Assembly (NCBI GenBank): GCA_028274465.1 | Contig: CM051457.1 | Location: 104,035,982-104,099,981, forward strand | From: Plantago ovata | Lineage: Eukaryota; Streptophyta; Magnoliopsida; Lamiales; Plantaginaceae | Direction: 5' to 3' | Length of the DNA stretch: 64,000 nt | In this document: positions 23,926 through 34,899 of the stretch, piece after piece | Numbering within the stretch: position 1 is the stretch's first letter | Layout of the letters: every line of letters begins with the position of its first letter | Translations under genes and position numbers: made by a program | Notes under the pieces: model-generated | The model's input: only the letters and a program-made list of their open reading frames with translations | Databases searched by the model: none | What the model was told of the DNA's origin: nothing

Positions 23926-24697
23926 GGGAATATTACTTCTGGACCCCCTGCTAGATGACATCTTTTCATCTGAAGGACCGTCTTGCAAAGAATTACATTC
24001 AGGCCCATTTGGCCGTTCCAGTGTTGACCACAGAATTTTGAGATTTTCTCTCTCATACAACCAAACATGGCCTTAGATTTTATTTTTTAATTTATCTTTT
24101 TTTTTTTCCTTTTTTTTTTCTTTCCTTCTCCTTCTTCAAAAATCCGGTGCCGGAATCCGGCACCGGAACCGAAGGCAGCCGGTCAGAGCTGCCATGGCAG
24201 CACCGATCTGGAAGCTGCCAGGCAGCTCCGATCTGGAGCTGCGTGGCAGCTCTGACCGGAGCTGCCTTCGGTTCCGGTGCCGGATTCCGGCACCGGATTT
24301 TTGAAGAAGAAGAAGGAAAGAAAAAAAAAAGGAAAAAGGATGAAAAAAAAATTTTTGGGACTTATTTTTTCATATTAATGTTGTTGGGATAGATTTGCAA
24401 TTACATTTGGGATCCATTTGAAAATTTTAAAAGTTTTTCGTGTAAATTTCTTAAACTAGAAAATATTGAGGGTCAATGTATAATAAACATAAATTAATGT
24501 TGTTTGGTCAATGCAAAATTCTGAATTTTGACCAGGGGCAAAAATGTACTTTCCACGTTTTAATTCGCGAAAAGTCAAAATCGTGGACCTGGATGTAATT
24601 AAAATCCATCTAGTTGGAGACTATGTGTAATTGATGAACTAATGGTCCGTTATATGTAATTAGGACATCTAAGAGGGGTACTGTATGTAATTTGCCC
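23926..24697. mobile_element. Non-autonomous Mutator-type element with a large hairpin core
   Basis: The 772-bp element is flanked by a perfect 9-bp direct repeat, taaataaaa (23917-23925 and 24698-24706). The left end reads GGGAATATTACTTCTGGACC; the reverse complement of the right end reads GGGCAAATTACATACAGTAC, and similarity continues inward (CCCC..TAGATG). A 9-bp target duplication with imperfect TIRs is the hallmark of Mutator-like elements. No coding capacity. Confidence 0.82.
24124..24316. repeat. 193-bp GC-rich palindrome inside the Mutator-type element
   Basis: The arm at 24124-24179 pairs with 24261-24316 almost perfectly, including flanking ccttct and cttcaaaaa sequence. The inner part (ccggtcagagctgcca / tggcagctctgaccgg) extends the stem further. 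The loop holds repeats of gctgcc and gatctgg. It would fold into a long hairpin. Confidence 0.9.
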
Positions 24698-24993
24698 TAA
24701 ATAAAATTGATGATGAAACCAAATTGAAGGAGTTGGTCAAAAATTGATTTACCATTTTCAATTTTGTAACGACATAGCTCAAACCCTTTTCCCGGTACGT
24801 AATTTGGAAATGCAAAATGGCATGTATTTTCCCAACGATATATATGCATGACTATAAGAACTATATACATTTCTATTAAATTTAACTACTAGATACACAA
24901 TTTGTAAATTTTCAAATGTTTACTTATCGATTAATTCCATTCGTTTACTATTAGTATTAAACCATTACTTCAAGGTTTATAAAGATATCATAG

Positions 24994-25023
24994 CACACGC
25001 GTAGCGTGTGACATGAATTCTAG
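24994..25023 (+). mobile_element. Helitron-type 3' terminus
   Basis: A perfect 7-bp stem CACACGC-GTA-GCGTGTG (24994-25010) is followed by nine bases and CTAG (25020-25023), then T. This is the plant Helitron 3' end: a short GC hairpin about 10 nt before CTRR, inserted before T. The 5' end was not identified with confidence. Confidence 0.6.
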
Positions 25024-25070
25024 TTTATATTATAGTATAAGAAAAACCAACCATGGGCATGTTAGTGTTA

Positions 25071-25243
25071 GGCTCTGTTCTCTTCGTCTAAATAGAACTG
25101 AACTGAACTGAATGGATTTGAACTGAACTTATTTGTAGTATAAAATACTATTAGACAAATCTGAACGGAACTGGACTGAACTTAATGCATATGCACTGAA
25201 CTGAACTTAAAATAATTAATTTTCAGACGAAGAGAACAGAGCC
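25071..25243. mobile_element. Tourist-like (PIF/Harbinger) MITE
   Basis: The 173-bp element has perfect inverted ends of about 19 bp (GGCTCTGTTCTCTTCGTCT) and is flanked by TTA on both sides (25068-25070, 25244-25246). The interior is made of repeated aactgaactg words. TTA duplication and GGCTCTGTT-type ends fit Tourist elements. Confidence 0.85.
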
Positions 25244-25312
25244 TTAGTATCAAATTTGGTTTCATCGGTGGTGGTAGGGACTAGGGATTCTTGCTAGTGT
25301 ATTTAACTTGTG

Positions 25313-25565
25313 CCAATAACACCTTAAAGGTTCTATTTAAGGTGATAACGTTATCTAATTTATAATGTGCTAATTATATCTCTCACAAGTGATGCGGGAT
25401 ACTTAACTGTTAACACGTCTCCTCACGAATAGGCCGCGATTAGTCGACTCTACACGTGGAATCATAAATGTTATCACTGGGCAAGCCGGAGCTACCATCG
25501 GCTAGGGCACCCATCATCAACCTGGCTCTGATACAATATTGAAGTTCATCCAATAACACCTTAAA
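25313..25565 (-). repeat. Retroelement-like fragment with a primer-binding-site motif
   Basis: A 16-bp direct repeat, ccaataacaccttaaa, lies at 25313-25328 and 25550-25565. Near 25524-25537 the minus strand reads attgtatcagagcc, close to the TGGTATCAGAGC primer-binding site of plant LTR elements. The ends are not clear. Confidence 0.35.
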
Positions 25566-25569
25566 AGTC

Positions 25570-27350
25570 GTAGGATCTAATTTTGCCTTTGGGTCAATTA
25601 CATTTAGGTTACATTTTGGCATCTTAATTACAATCTAATGTTGTCTAAAATCTTGTTTTCATAAAAGTAACATTAGTAATAGAATACCAGAAATAGCCTT
25701 TTGTGTATAAATAATTATTCATATATATGTATATATATATAAAGAGATAGACCTTGTATAACGGAAATGGTGAGGATGAAGATTCTCTCTCATTAAATCC
25801 CTAAAAATTAGCTAATTAATTAGGTACCAATTAATATACCATACTAACTTCTTCCTTATACGCCTTTCGAATCAATCATTTTCTTGTGTCAATATTTTCT
25901 GGAAGCCTAATATATATATCACGTACCGATCAAACAACAACAAGAGGATGAACATGAAGAATTCTTTCCGTCCAATTCGTGTTACATTGTCATATATCCA
26001 TCTTCCCCGGCTCCAACAAATGCACTAAATCATGTACCGGTTGAATTAAGGAAAGCATGAAGAAAATAGATTGTCTATCCCAATTTCCATATGGTTGGTT
26101 AGATTCATATGTAGATTTAGTGTGTCATTTGTTCTAACTAGAGGACAAATCATATCACCTGTGACTGATTTCATCTTGTAGACTCCGATATTCACGAAAT
26201 CAACATTATTAATGAGTATAGATGAATTACGGCGGAGAGTAGTTGTTATATGTATAGCACATGAACATTTTATAAGGTATATATGAATGAATCTACGGAC
26301 CAAGATACATGATTTATGTGACTACACACCTGTTACTCATGTATGCAGTACATTAGGTATCAACCATGGTACCTGTTTGTCATATGGTAGTAACCATGGT
26401 ACTTTTGTATGTGGTGGTATATGATTTGTTCATGGCAGTAAAAAAGTAATAAAAATAGATGTTTAACTATGAACCATACATGAATTTTTACATTACAGAT
26501 GATTGCCTTAAATGTATAATAGACTTCCTCATTAATGATAGTGGCACATGAGTAAGTACTTAGTAACAACGATACATGTGTTATGAGAGATACCTACAGA
26601 CCCTCATTCATGCATATTCTAACAATTTAAGGTATACTATGATTTAGCAGCAATGTACATGCATGCCTATAACCTTCATGCATATCTAACTAATAAGTGG
26701 TACATAGTTCAACATTAGTGGTACTTGATTCCTGAACCTTTTATTGAAACGGTGGTACCTGCATTAACAAACGGACCTTGTGTGCATGGAGGAGCTTGTA
26801 TATGTAATGTACATGATTTATTGAATATGGTACATAGAGTATAGATAGTGTATATAATTTACATATGAATTACATTGTACATCCATGGATTTTAAGGAGG
26901 TAAACGAGGTAAACATATTGTTGTACATGTCAATCATGAAATTAAACGAGGTAAACATAGTGTTTGTACATGTCAATCATGAAATCAGATTATGGAAGAT
27001 TAATTAAAATTAGTCATTCTCAATTTCATGGAGTTATGAATGGCTACAATTATGGGATTGCCTAGTTATGGTAGACGTTAATTAGGAGAGTGGATATACT
27101 AAAATTAGTAATATTTTCAAGATAGCTACAAAATTAGGAAAGTTGTATACATAAATAATAAAATAATAATATTAATTACTAGGGGTAGTATAGGTACAAA
27201 AAAACTATGTATGCGTAAATACTTTCACCAAAATGGTACTTAGAAGTAATAAAGATTGTTTTACATCATTATAAATGAAAGAGTGATTTAGGCCATCATT
27301 AATGTGTAATAAGTTTGATAAAACATCACTAGGAAGTAATTTTCCGTTTG
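25570..27350. other. Long non-coding region
   Basis: No supported gene. It is rich in tacatg and ggtac words and contains a 42-bp tandem pair (26902-26943 and 26944-26986, unit starting aaacgaggtaaacat). A TA-rich microsatellite lies at 25718-25740. Confidence 0.5.
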
Positions 27351-27510
27351 CCTTTTGTCGTTTTTTAGTTCTTTGTCTTGTTATTTGCTAGTAGTAGTTT
27401 TAGTTGTTTTGTTGTTTTCTAGTCTTTGTCTGTGTTGTCTATTTATTTACTTATTTATGTATTTGTATTTATTTTCGAGCATTACTTATTCTATTTTCAT
27501 TAATAAAAAA
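27350..27510 (+). mobile_element. LINE 3' end fragment
   Basis: The text ttgctagtagtagttttagttg ... gtctgtgttgt recurs at about 30735-30865, where it follows a LINE endonuclease fragment and precedes an A-run. This marks both as 3' UTR pieces of one LINE family. The fragment lies at the left border of the right-hand duplicated segment. Confidence 0.55.
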
Positions 27511-27925
27511 TTTACCCAATTAATTTGCTAAGTTACCATGCATATTTACTTTCCAGATTTTAGAAGTTCCAAAATTTTGAAACTTTATAGAATCTTTCAA
27601 TGTTAATTCCCCTATTGTGACATATAGCAAACCTTAGCCAAAGGGTCAGTAAAGTTTAAATACTATTTATGTAAAATAATTGATAATATAATGTAAACAC
27701 AAATAAAAATTATATTAAAATTGTTCTGGTTGTAAGAGATTGAAATTGCAAACGAAAACAAATTAAGGCCTTTAATTTCATCATAATATTAATTAAAAAT
27801 TAAGAAAAGGACATTACATACGTTTTATGCATCATAAGTCATAACAAATGTTCTTCACTTCTTCCATAAGTAAAACAGTTTATTTTTCATAATATAGAGT
27901 ACTTCGAATTTCTTTGGGCTTATTA

Positions 27926-28207
27926 TCAACACGATTTACATACGGCTATGAATTTCTTGACTTTTGGACCTTTGATGTACGGCTTGAGACGGGGATCGTT
28001 GAGTTGCTGACATACACAGCGCTTGAGATAAGCGCAACAATCTTTGGAAGGATGCCCACCACTTTTTAAGACTGGGATACATATGTTCATCGCGTTATTC
28101 ATCGCGTTCTGGGTACAATATACATATGCCGCGGAATATTGTACCTCCACCACCAGAGTGACAAAGAGGCACAGGATGACATGGCTGAAGAAACCAGATT
28201 TGTTCAT
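27926..28207 (-). CDS. Small secreted eight-cysteine lipid-transfer-like protein, copy 2
   Basis: A 93-residue paralogue of the gene at 11448-11732 with the same signal peptide and the same eight cysteines. In the mature part I see two changes: Glu to Lys in VLKSGGHP, and loss of one Leu (KPYIKGP instead of KPYLIKGP). The reading frame is intact and the TATA-bearing upstream sequence is retained, so both copies may be expressed. As in copy 1, the upstream in-frame ATG at 28306 overlaps the TATA box and is not the likely start. Expected role: extracellular lipid binding; no specific pathway can be assigned. Confidence 0.85.
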   Translation of the reverse strand: MNKSGFFSHVILCLFVTLVVEVQYSAAYVYCTQNAMNNAMNICIPVLKSGGHPSKDCCAYLKRCVCQQLNDPRLKPYIKGPKVKKFIAVCKSC

Positions 28208-28828
28208 CTTTAAGATTTTGTATGTATATGCAGTAGCGTACTTAAGTGAAATATTTGTGTGTTTTATGTTTGATGGAAGAAATATTGGTATGGTATTTAT
28301 AGGCATGTGGGCTATGTTCTGGCTAAATTTTGTATGGACTTTGAAATATTAATTAAGTTTGATAAAAATATATGTTGAAGGGAAAAAAAATGGTACAATA
28401 AATGTATGTATGAAGAATCTAACTATAAATGTTTATTTTTTTAAAAAAATAAACTTTCATAACGTAGAAAAATGGAATACAAATTTGAATTTGAATAGAA
28501 ATATAGAAGATAGAGATGAAATAACAAGAATATTAAAAGAACTATAAAAGAAAGTTTAGAATAACAAGAATTTTAAAAGAAACGGAATAAAATATATATA
28601 CTATGATTTTTATTTATTTTACTTTTTGGGGGTGGGGGGAGAATGTATAGTTAAAGTGTATGCATACAGGATGGAAGTTAATAAAGTAGTTTTCTTTGTT
28701 TTGAAAATAAGTTAAAAGTAGTTTTTTAAAAGTGGAAAATGTAACACAACACAAATTTAGAAAGAAATATAATGGAAATTTTAGATAATGAGAAATTTAA
28801 AATAAATAAGAAGGAAAGTTAGATATAA

Positions 28829-29707
28829 GGGAAATTTTCAGAATGAACCCCTGTTAGTGCACCTCATTTCATTTTTCCCCCTATAGTTCAACTATTACGT
28901 TTTACCCCAATCGAGTTGACCAAGTCTAAAATTTTCTGAAAATGTTGCTAGCCAAACACTCCCGTAACTTATTTTATTTTCTTTTTCCTTTTTCCTGTCA
29001 TGTTTTAATTTTATTTTCTTTTTACTTTTATTATTTTCTTTTTCTTTTTTTTAATTTTAACTCTTCTTCTCCAGCTCCGGCACCGGAGCTGCAGCTCCAA
29101 TCGGAGCTTTCAAACAGCTCGATCGGAGCTGTCAAAAGCTCCGATTGGAGCTGTTTAAAGCTCCAATCAAAAGCTCCGATTGGAGCTGTTTAAAGCTCCA
29201 ATCGGAGCTTCCCATTGGGCAGCTCCGATCCGAGCTGTCAAAAGCTCCGATCCGAGCTTTCAAACAGCTCATCGGAGCTGTATATTTAATTTTATTTTAT
29301 TTTTTATTTTTTTTTAATTTGTTTTTTTTTTCTTTTATAAAAAATATGGAGTGAAATATGAATCAATAATTGTGTATGGATCATTTTGTTATAATATTTA
29401 AGAACACTTTGAGATTTATATAACTAATGGGGGTTAATTTAAATAATTTATAGTCAATTTTGTAAAATAGAAAAATTTAGAGTCAAATATGTAATAAAAT
29501 AGAATTGAAGTTGTTTGGTTTTTTTTGAAAACTAAAACTTAAGTGAGGGCAAAATGGTACATTCCAGGCCTTAATTCGCTAAAAGTCAAGGTCGTGGGTT
29601 AAAATGTAATTGATTTGCACTAACAGGCGGTAATGCGTAGTTGTTAAACTAGTAGGGGCCAATGTGTAATTGATGAAACTAGCAGGGGATCTTGATGCAA
29701 ATTACCC
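28829..29707. mobile_element. Non-autonomous Mutator-type element in the right duplicate
   Basis: The 879-bp element is bounded by a perfect 9-bp target duplication tagatataa (28820-28828, 29708-29716). The left end GGGAAATTTTCAGAATGAACCCC and the reverse complement of the right end GGGTAATTTGCATCAAGATCCCC match imperfectly. The other copy of the duplication shows the unfilled site (near 12370). The core holds a GC-rich array of agctccgat / atcggagct words (29074-29282). Confidence 0.88.
29074..29282. repeat. Array of short palindromic words (agctccgatcggagct type)
   Basis: About 200 bp made of alternating agctccga(t/c) and (a/t)cggagct words separated by tttcaaac, gtcaaa and gtttaa. Almost every word is the inverse complement of a neighbour. 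It can form many alternative stem-loops. Confidence 0.85.
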
Positions 29708-30112
29708 TAGATATAATAAGGATTGTGAAAAAAAAAGAAAAAAAGAAACGGAAGGAAAAAGCTATGTTTAGCAATATTAACGGATAAATTTGTTAAAACT
29801 CATACCTTATGTCTCCACTGGGGTTTTAACTCCGACCTCTCATTTCTACTCCAATATCCTTACTACTCGGCCAACCTTATAACTCCTTGAGAGCTAATAA
29901 GTTAACTAGAACTTTTTCCATTTTAAAATAAGTGAAGTGTTAAGCTTTATCTATGATATTCAACCATAGTGTCAATTTCTTGTAAAACAAATCTTGCTTT
30001 TAATATGTGAAATCTCAAATGTTACTCGAGTAACAACAATTAATTGCAAGTTTTTAACTTTATTATAAAAAAAAGAAAAAGAAAGAAAGAGAGGCTTATT
30101 TAAAAAAAAACT

Positions 30113-30887
30113 GTTCTTGCAATATGGGATACTTTGGGAGGAAAGGACGTGATTAAGAAATGGAGTGTTTGTTTCATCTTGAAAATTAGTACTGCTACTA
30201 TTAAGGGAAAATTGAATCTGCATGAAGCTTTGCAGGATTTCATTGATCGTTACGGCCAACGATAATAATAATTCTCGACACACGCATGGCATATGGGATG
30301 CAGGCATGCAGCTGAGGTGGTTACGAATTAGGGCTATCTTGATGTCACCTCCAACTTCTGCACCTTTTACGGGGGTTATTGGGTGCTTTGGGATGAGATG
30401 CGGACTGATTTGCATACGCAAGGAGCTTCTGATAGGCTGATGCATTTCACCATAATCGAGCCTCGTCAACCTCTTCCTATCTACATGACCTCAGCCTATA
30501 ATGAGGCCTCAACATTCCGGCAGCCTCAGGTATGGAATTCTCCATGCACTTTGAGTAATTATGCTGATGGTCGACATTGGCTTGTCGCCGAGGACTTTAA
30601 CTTTGTTTTTTACATTGTTCATAGAAGGTAGGGGATCGAGCGACATACGCCTCCTAGTATAATTAAACACTTTTGCATCATGTTTAAATGACTGTGGTTT
30701 ACCTTACATGGGTTATTGCCGTTTTTTTTAGTTCTTTTAATCTTGTTATTTGCTAGTAGTAGTTTTAGTTGTTTTGTTGTGTTTTGGTCTTCGTCTGTGT
30801 TGTATATTTTATGTACTTGTATTTGTTTCCGATCATTACTTATATTTTTTTCATCAATAGATTTTTAGCGGATTAAAAAAAAAAAAT
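30113..30887 (+). pseudogene. Internally deleted LINE (endonuclease fragment joined to 3' UTR)
   Basis: Frames at 30222-30631 give the endonuclease start (FIDRY, then PFTGVIGCFGMRCGL in a shifted frame, PLPIYMTSAYNEASTF, RHWLVAEDFNFVF). The sequence then runs into a 3' UTR-like part (30715-30865) and an A-run (30877-30887). Reverse transcriptase is absent. Frameshifts near 30290 and 30380 remove coding ability. Confidence 0.65.
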
Positions 30888-30889
30888 CA

Positions 30890-31990
30890 AACATGTTTGA
30901 TAGGTGACTTTTGATAGTTCGTTGACGTGCTTGAAGATCGGGTGTCCAGATCTCTGTACGTCGTTTACGGTCCTTCATTCTAAGTTATTTCCATCTCAAT
31001 AAGCACAGGTAAGGTTCTCTTTCCTTAATGCAAAACTCCCACTTTCTTCGTGCACCTTAGGTCTCGGTAGATCTCCAAAATATTGGGGGGGGGGGGGGGT
31101 GGAGACCGATTTGATCTTCGGTCAAACTTGGTTGGAGACTTTACTCAAAGGAGATTGTCCACCTATCTGGTGGTACTAGATAAGTAGTACGTACTAGTGT
31201 AGTACGTAACAGGTACTTGTTAACTTGATTTGATAGGCATAGGTCCATGTTATAAGTCGATCTAATCATATCGCAACGAGTGTATGCTTTAGAATGTGGC
31301 ACGTCGGGCTACTAGGCCCATTACATGCTTAATGGCCCTGTCCCATGTCCAATCTGGGATTCTTAAGGATCATTCCACGAAGTATGCTAGGACCTCCATT
31401 TGCGGCTCTCCTATCGAGGCTCACTATGGTCCTTCCTCCTGAACCTAGTTTTGGCATTGGAATAAGGATCTAGACCAATTTTATTTTTTGGGTCACAACT
31501 TGTGGATGATCGACATTGTGGTCCCTCCACTCGTGGCTCTCCTGTTGAGAGTCACCATGGTCCTTCTATTTAACCTAATTTTGGCTTTGGAATAAGATTT
31601 TTGGGCCTACTTTATTTCTCTTGGACACTACTCATATGGAGGGCCGAACCTTGATCCTGGTCCGTCCTCAGGTTCTGACGTAGGACACTGACTCATAATG
31701 CGTGGCTCCTCTAATGTCTACGCTGAGCTGAGAGACTCCCGATACGTAGGGCTCCAGCTCATGTATGATTGTGGATCACTCTCCTTTTGCCAATTTAGAG
31801 AGGAGGACGTGAGGATAATGTGAGGAGCGGAACTGAGACGTTCAATGTACTACACAAGTGCTTCTCTATGAGAGGTCCCCCTTGAGAGAGGTTCACATCC
31901 CGAACCTTTATTTCTTTCCCATTCCCCGTGTAGTCCAAGTGACTTATATACCAAGACACTTTATCAACTGAGCTCAATTAATATGAGCTA
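30890..31990. repeat. Non-coding region with a 130-bp diverged tandem repeat
   Basis: Units at about 31391-31520 and 31521-31640 share gcggctctcct/gtggctctcct, ggtccttc, aacctaattttggctttggaataag and further text. A G15 run lies at 31085-31099. Near 31830-31975 the minus strand has a tRNA-like box A (gagctcagttgataaag) and a weak box B (ggttcgggatgtgaacc), possibly an old SINE. No gene seen. Confidence 0.5.
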
Positions 31991-34280
31991 ATTGGATCAT
32001 GGGCCACTTGACTTGAGGGCTAATTTCATAATAAAGTGAAGTGCGAATTTTGAGCAATACAAGGACTATGAAGATGAATCGGACATTTCAAGAGAAAGAG
32101 CCATATGGTGTCACGAAACATATCGAAGGCCTATTTGAATCGGGCGCAACCCTTTTTTAATGGATCTATCATCAATGATTTCTCTTTGGTAATATATATA
32201 CAACACTCCACATCAATGGATACTCCACATCAATGGATGTCATTTACCACCCATGCATATTTAGTTATGAAATTCTTATAGATGGGTTAGCGAAAAGTAA
32301 CGATGCACATTGTTAATATGAGAGCATTGTCAATCACAATTTATTTTGACTCTTATAATTCAAACCATTACAATCCCCCCTCATTTGGTGGGCGACATAT
32401 TCATAATGCCAAAAATATATAGAAATTGCACTCGTTTTTTCCTTTTTTTTTTTTTTTTTTGGCTGAATTGCACCCCATTAATTACTCTGTTTAAATATTT
32501 AAATAAAAAAAATTATTTTTTTTAGAAAAAGAGGACTTGGTCTACTACCCAATCCTTTACGGCAGCCCAAAAGAATGGCACCTTCATTCTTATCTATAGG
32601 AGGAATATTATTATCTGGTAAAGTTGTCTTCTTCCCTCAAAATCAATTCCTAAGTTCCAAAAGAAAAAGAACACCCGCTTGGTGTTGATTTATTTTAACA
32701 GACATTATTGGTTCAACTTCATATATTCACATATCGGTCTTGCTTCTATATTGGGGTGTATGTTCGGTATGATTCTCTAGTGCATTCGTAATAACATGCA
32801 GTATTAAATCATGCCGGTTGAATTGCCATTCGTATATGATTAACATGCCCTGAGCAGTAGATAATTAAGAAGATTTGAAGTCACGTTAATACACACACTT
32901 GGTATTTTAAAGCGTGTAGAAGTCGCGTAGAGAAGTTAAAATAGCTTATTAGGCCGGCAAAACGCCCACCTTTCTTATCTATAGTCTATACACTAATACA
33001 CACGTACATACACCTCTTTCCCCAAAGTCCTAAGAAAGTTCCAGAAAGAATACTTCTCCATGTCCTCTTCCAGCAGTGTATTTTAAGAAAAATCCAACTC
33101 ATTTCTTGAAAATTGACAATTTGATTCACACCTCCAATCTCAAGAAGCATATATGGCCTTAACTTGTGTGTTCAACAAGTGAAAATATAAAAATAAAGAA
33201 ACTTTTCAAAGTAGTAGTTAATTTCATTGAGAATTTTTTTTTTAATCTAGGTAAACTTTAGGAATATGACCTTTAAGGTTTAAAATGATTAATAATAATT
33301 AATAATAATATTGCTGGTAACATAATCCCAAACTTCTTTTATGATAAATAATTTAAAGAACGGTGAAGGCTTATGGTTTTAGATCAATATCACAAGATCC
33401 TATGGAAGAACTAAAAGAAAAATACAACTAAACTTTGTGTTCAAGGACTTAAACCAAGTGGCCAAGACATTTTGTTTGGTGTAAATTAATGATCTAATTA
33501 ATGCTCTAACAATTAACAATGGGTCCCACATCTTAAAAGTATGTCAATATGCATGAGCGAGTACAAAATACATTCATATCCATACACATTACCGTATAAA
33601 CATACATCATCATAGTAGGAAAATTGTATAATAGACTTGATCTATGATAAATTTCATACACTTGTTGCCTGTGACTATAGCCTATAAATGTGTTATCCAT
33701 GCAATTAAGTGTGTTCATACACTTTGTTGCATGTGGCTATAGGCTATAAATGTGTTATCCATGCAATTAAGTGTGGATCACACACATGATAATTTTTTTT
33801 TTTTTAAAAAGATGACACACATTATAGTTAACAATGTAATTATATTTAAATCATATATAAAGTCTTATAGACCAGAATTTCCATGGAAGAGAAAGTGCGG
33901 TATATCTTCGCAATCGGGTAGGTGTAACATCAATTTGGTGTAAAGGAACAAAAGTTGTAATCCATGTCAAGAATAATGACACCACCGCCTACGCTAACTC
34001 TTAAGAGAGGAAGGTCACTGGAAATTTCCCAAGAACAAGTGTCTGCTCATCCACCACCAGCCCAACTAGCTAGCTATAGGCTATAGCAGAGCATTGTCTT
34101 CTCATCTGACCCTTTCTTTCTTATTCGTTTCCGTTGTTTCAACTCTCTCTCTTTTGATAACAACCACTTAAACAAAACAAACATCACACAAAAAAATCCA
34201 AATCAATACTGTACCTGAGTTGTCCCCAAAAATGATGCTCTCTTTCTCAGAAACCACACTCCCAAATCCCAATCCCCCCC
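31991..34280. other. Long non-coding region upstream of the EF-hand gene
   Basis: No supported ORF. A tandem pair of 61-62 bp units lies at 33655-33715 and 33716-33777 (shared ctataaatgtgttatccatg). Its nearness to the EF-hand gene makes the right-hand part candidate promoter sequence. Confidence 0.5.
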
Positions 34281-34411
34281 TCTATATTACCCCACCACTC
34301 CTCCATTCAATAAACCATCACAAACAAACCTGAAAAATCCAATCTTGAAACCAAAGAAAAGAAAAAAAATCCAATCTTGAAAGCAAAGAAAAGAAAAATC
34401 CAATCTTTACA
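34281..34411 (+). promoter_or_regulatory. TATA box and repeated leader of the EF-hand gene
   Basis: A TATA-like tctatatta is at 34281-34289, about 125 bp before the ATG. The leader contains about 2.5 units of a repeat, aatccaatcttgaaa-caaagaaaagaaa (34333-34408), making an A-rich, C-containing 5' UTR. Confidence 0.55.
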
Positions 34412-34774
34412 ATGGCAGTCAATAACAAACAGCAGCAACCCAATTTCGAAGATTTCTTGCCCTTGATGGCGGATAAGCTTGGTGGGGATGGTTTGATAGG
34501 CGAGCTCTGTAATGGGTTCCGGTTACTCATGGATTCTGAGAAAGGGGTTATTACATTTGAGAGCTTGAAGAAGAACGCTGGTTATTTAGGCCTTGAAGAA
34601 CTTTCTGATGAGGATTTGTGGGGTATGTTGAAAGAAGGTGACTTTGATGGTGATAATGCTTTGAACCAGATGGAGTTTTGTGTTTTGATGTTCAGATTGA
34701 GTCCGGAGTTGATGGACCAGTCTCAGTTTTTGTTGGAAGAGGCCCTTCAACAGGAAGGTTTTGCTGGACTGTAG
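34412..34774 (+). CDS. KIC/PBP1-like single EF-hand calcium-binding protein
   Basis: An intact intronless gene for a 120-residue acidic protein. Order: a variable N-terminus, FEDFLPLMADKLGGDGLIGELCNGFRLL (typical of the KIC/PBP1/KRP group), then a degenerate first EF-hand around residues 41-52. One canonical 12-residue EF loop spans D77 to E88 (D77, D79, D81, E88 as ligands) inside DGDNALNQMEF. An amphipathic C-terminal helix follows. In Arabidopsis these proteins bind calcium and then regulate partners: KIC inhibits the kinesin KCBP, and PBP1 binds PINOID kinase. The partner here cannot be read from sequence. Length and single active EF-hand match the family. It stands alone, with no operon-like or paired neighbour. 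Confidence 0.9.
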   Translation: MAVNNKQQQPNFEDFLPLMADKLGGDGLIGELCNGFRLLMDSEKGVITFESLKKNAGYLGLEELSDEDLWGMLKEGDFDGDNALNQMEFCVLMFRLSPELMDQSQFLLEEALQQEGFAGL

Positions 34775-34899
34775 TAACTTCTTTTTCTTTGGCTGTAATC
34801 ATGATCATCTTAACTTGTTAATTTTTATTTCTTTTGGATATTCATCATGGTATGGTTGTACCAATTGTAGTTGTTACTTGGAAATGATGATGGAATTCG

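Larger units (their letters stand above)
27475..30496. repeat. Segmental duplication, right copy
   Basis: It matches 10994-13132 in order and orientation, with the same LTP gene and LINE endonuclease fragment. It carries an additional 879-bp Mutator-type insertion plus its 9-bp duplication, so the underlying lengths are about 2.13 and 2.14 kb. Confidence 0.92.

Noticed and set aside
31830..31975. tRNA gene on the minus strand
   Set aside because: A-box and B-box similarity is partial and no cloverleaf can be drawn; at most an old SINE.
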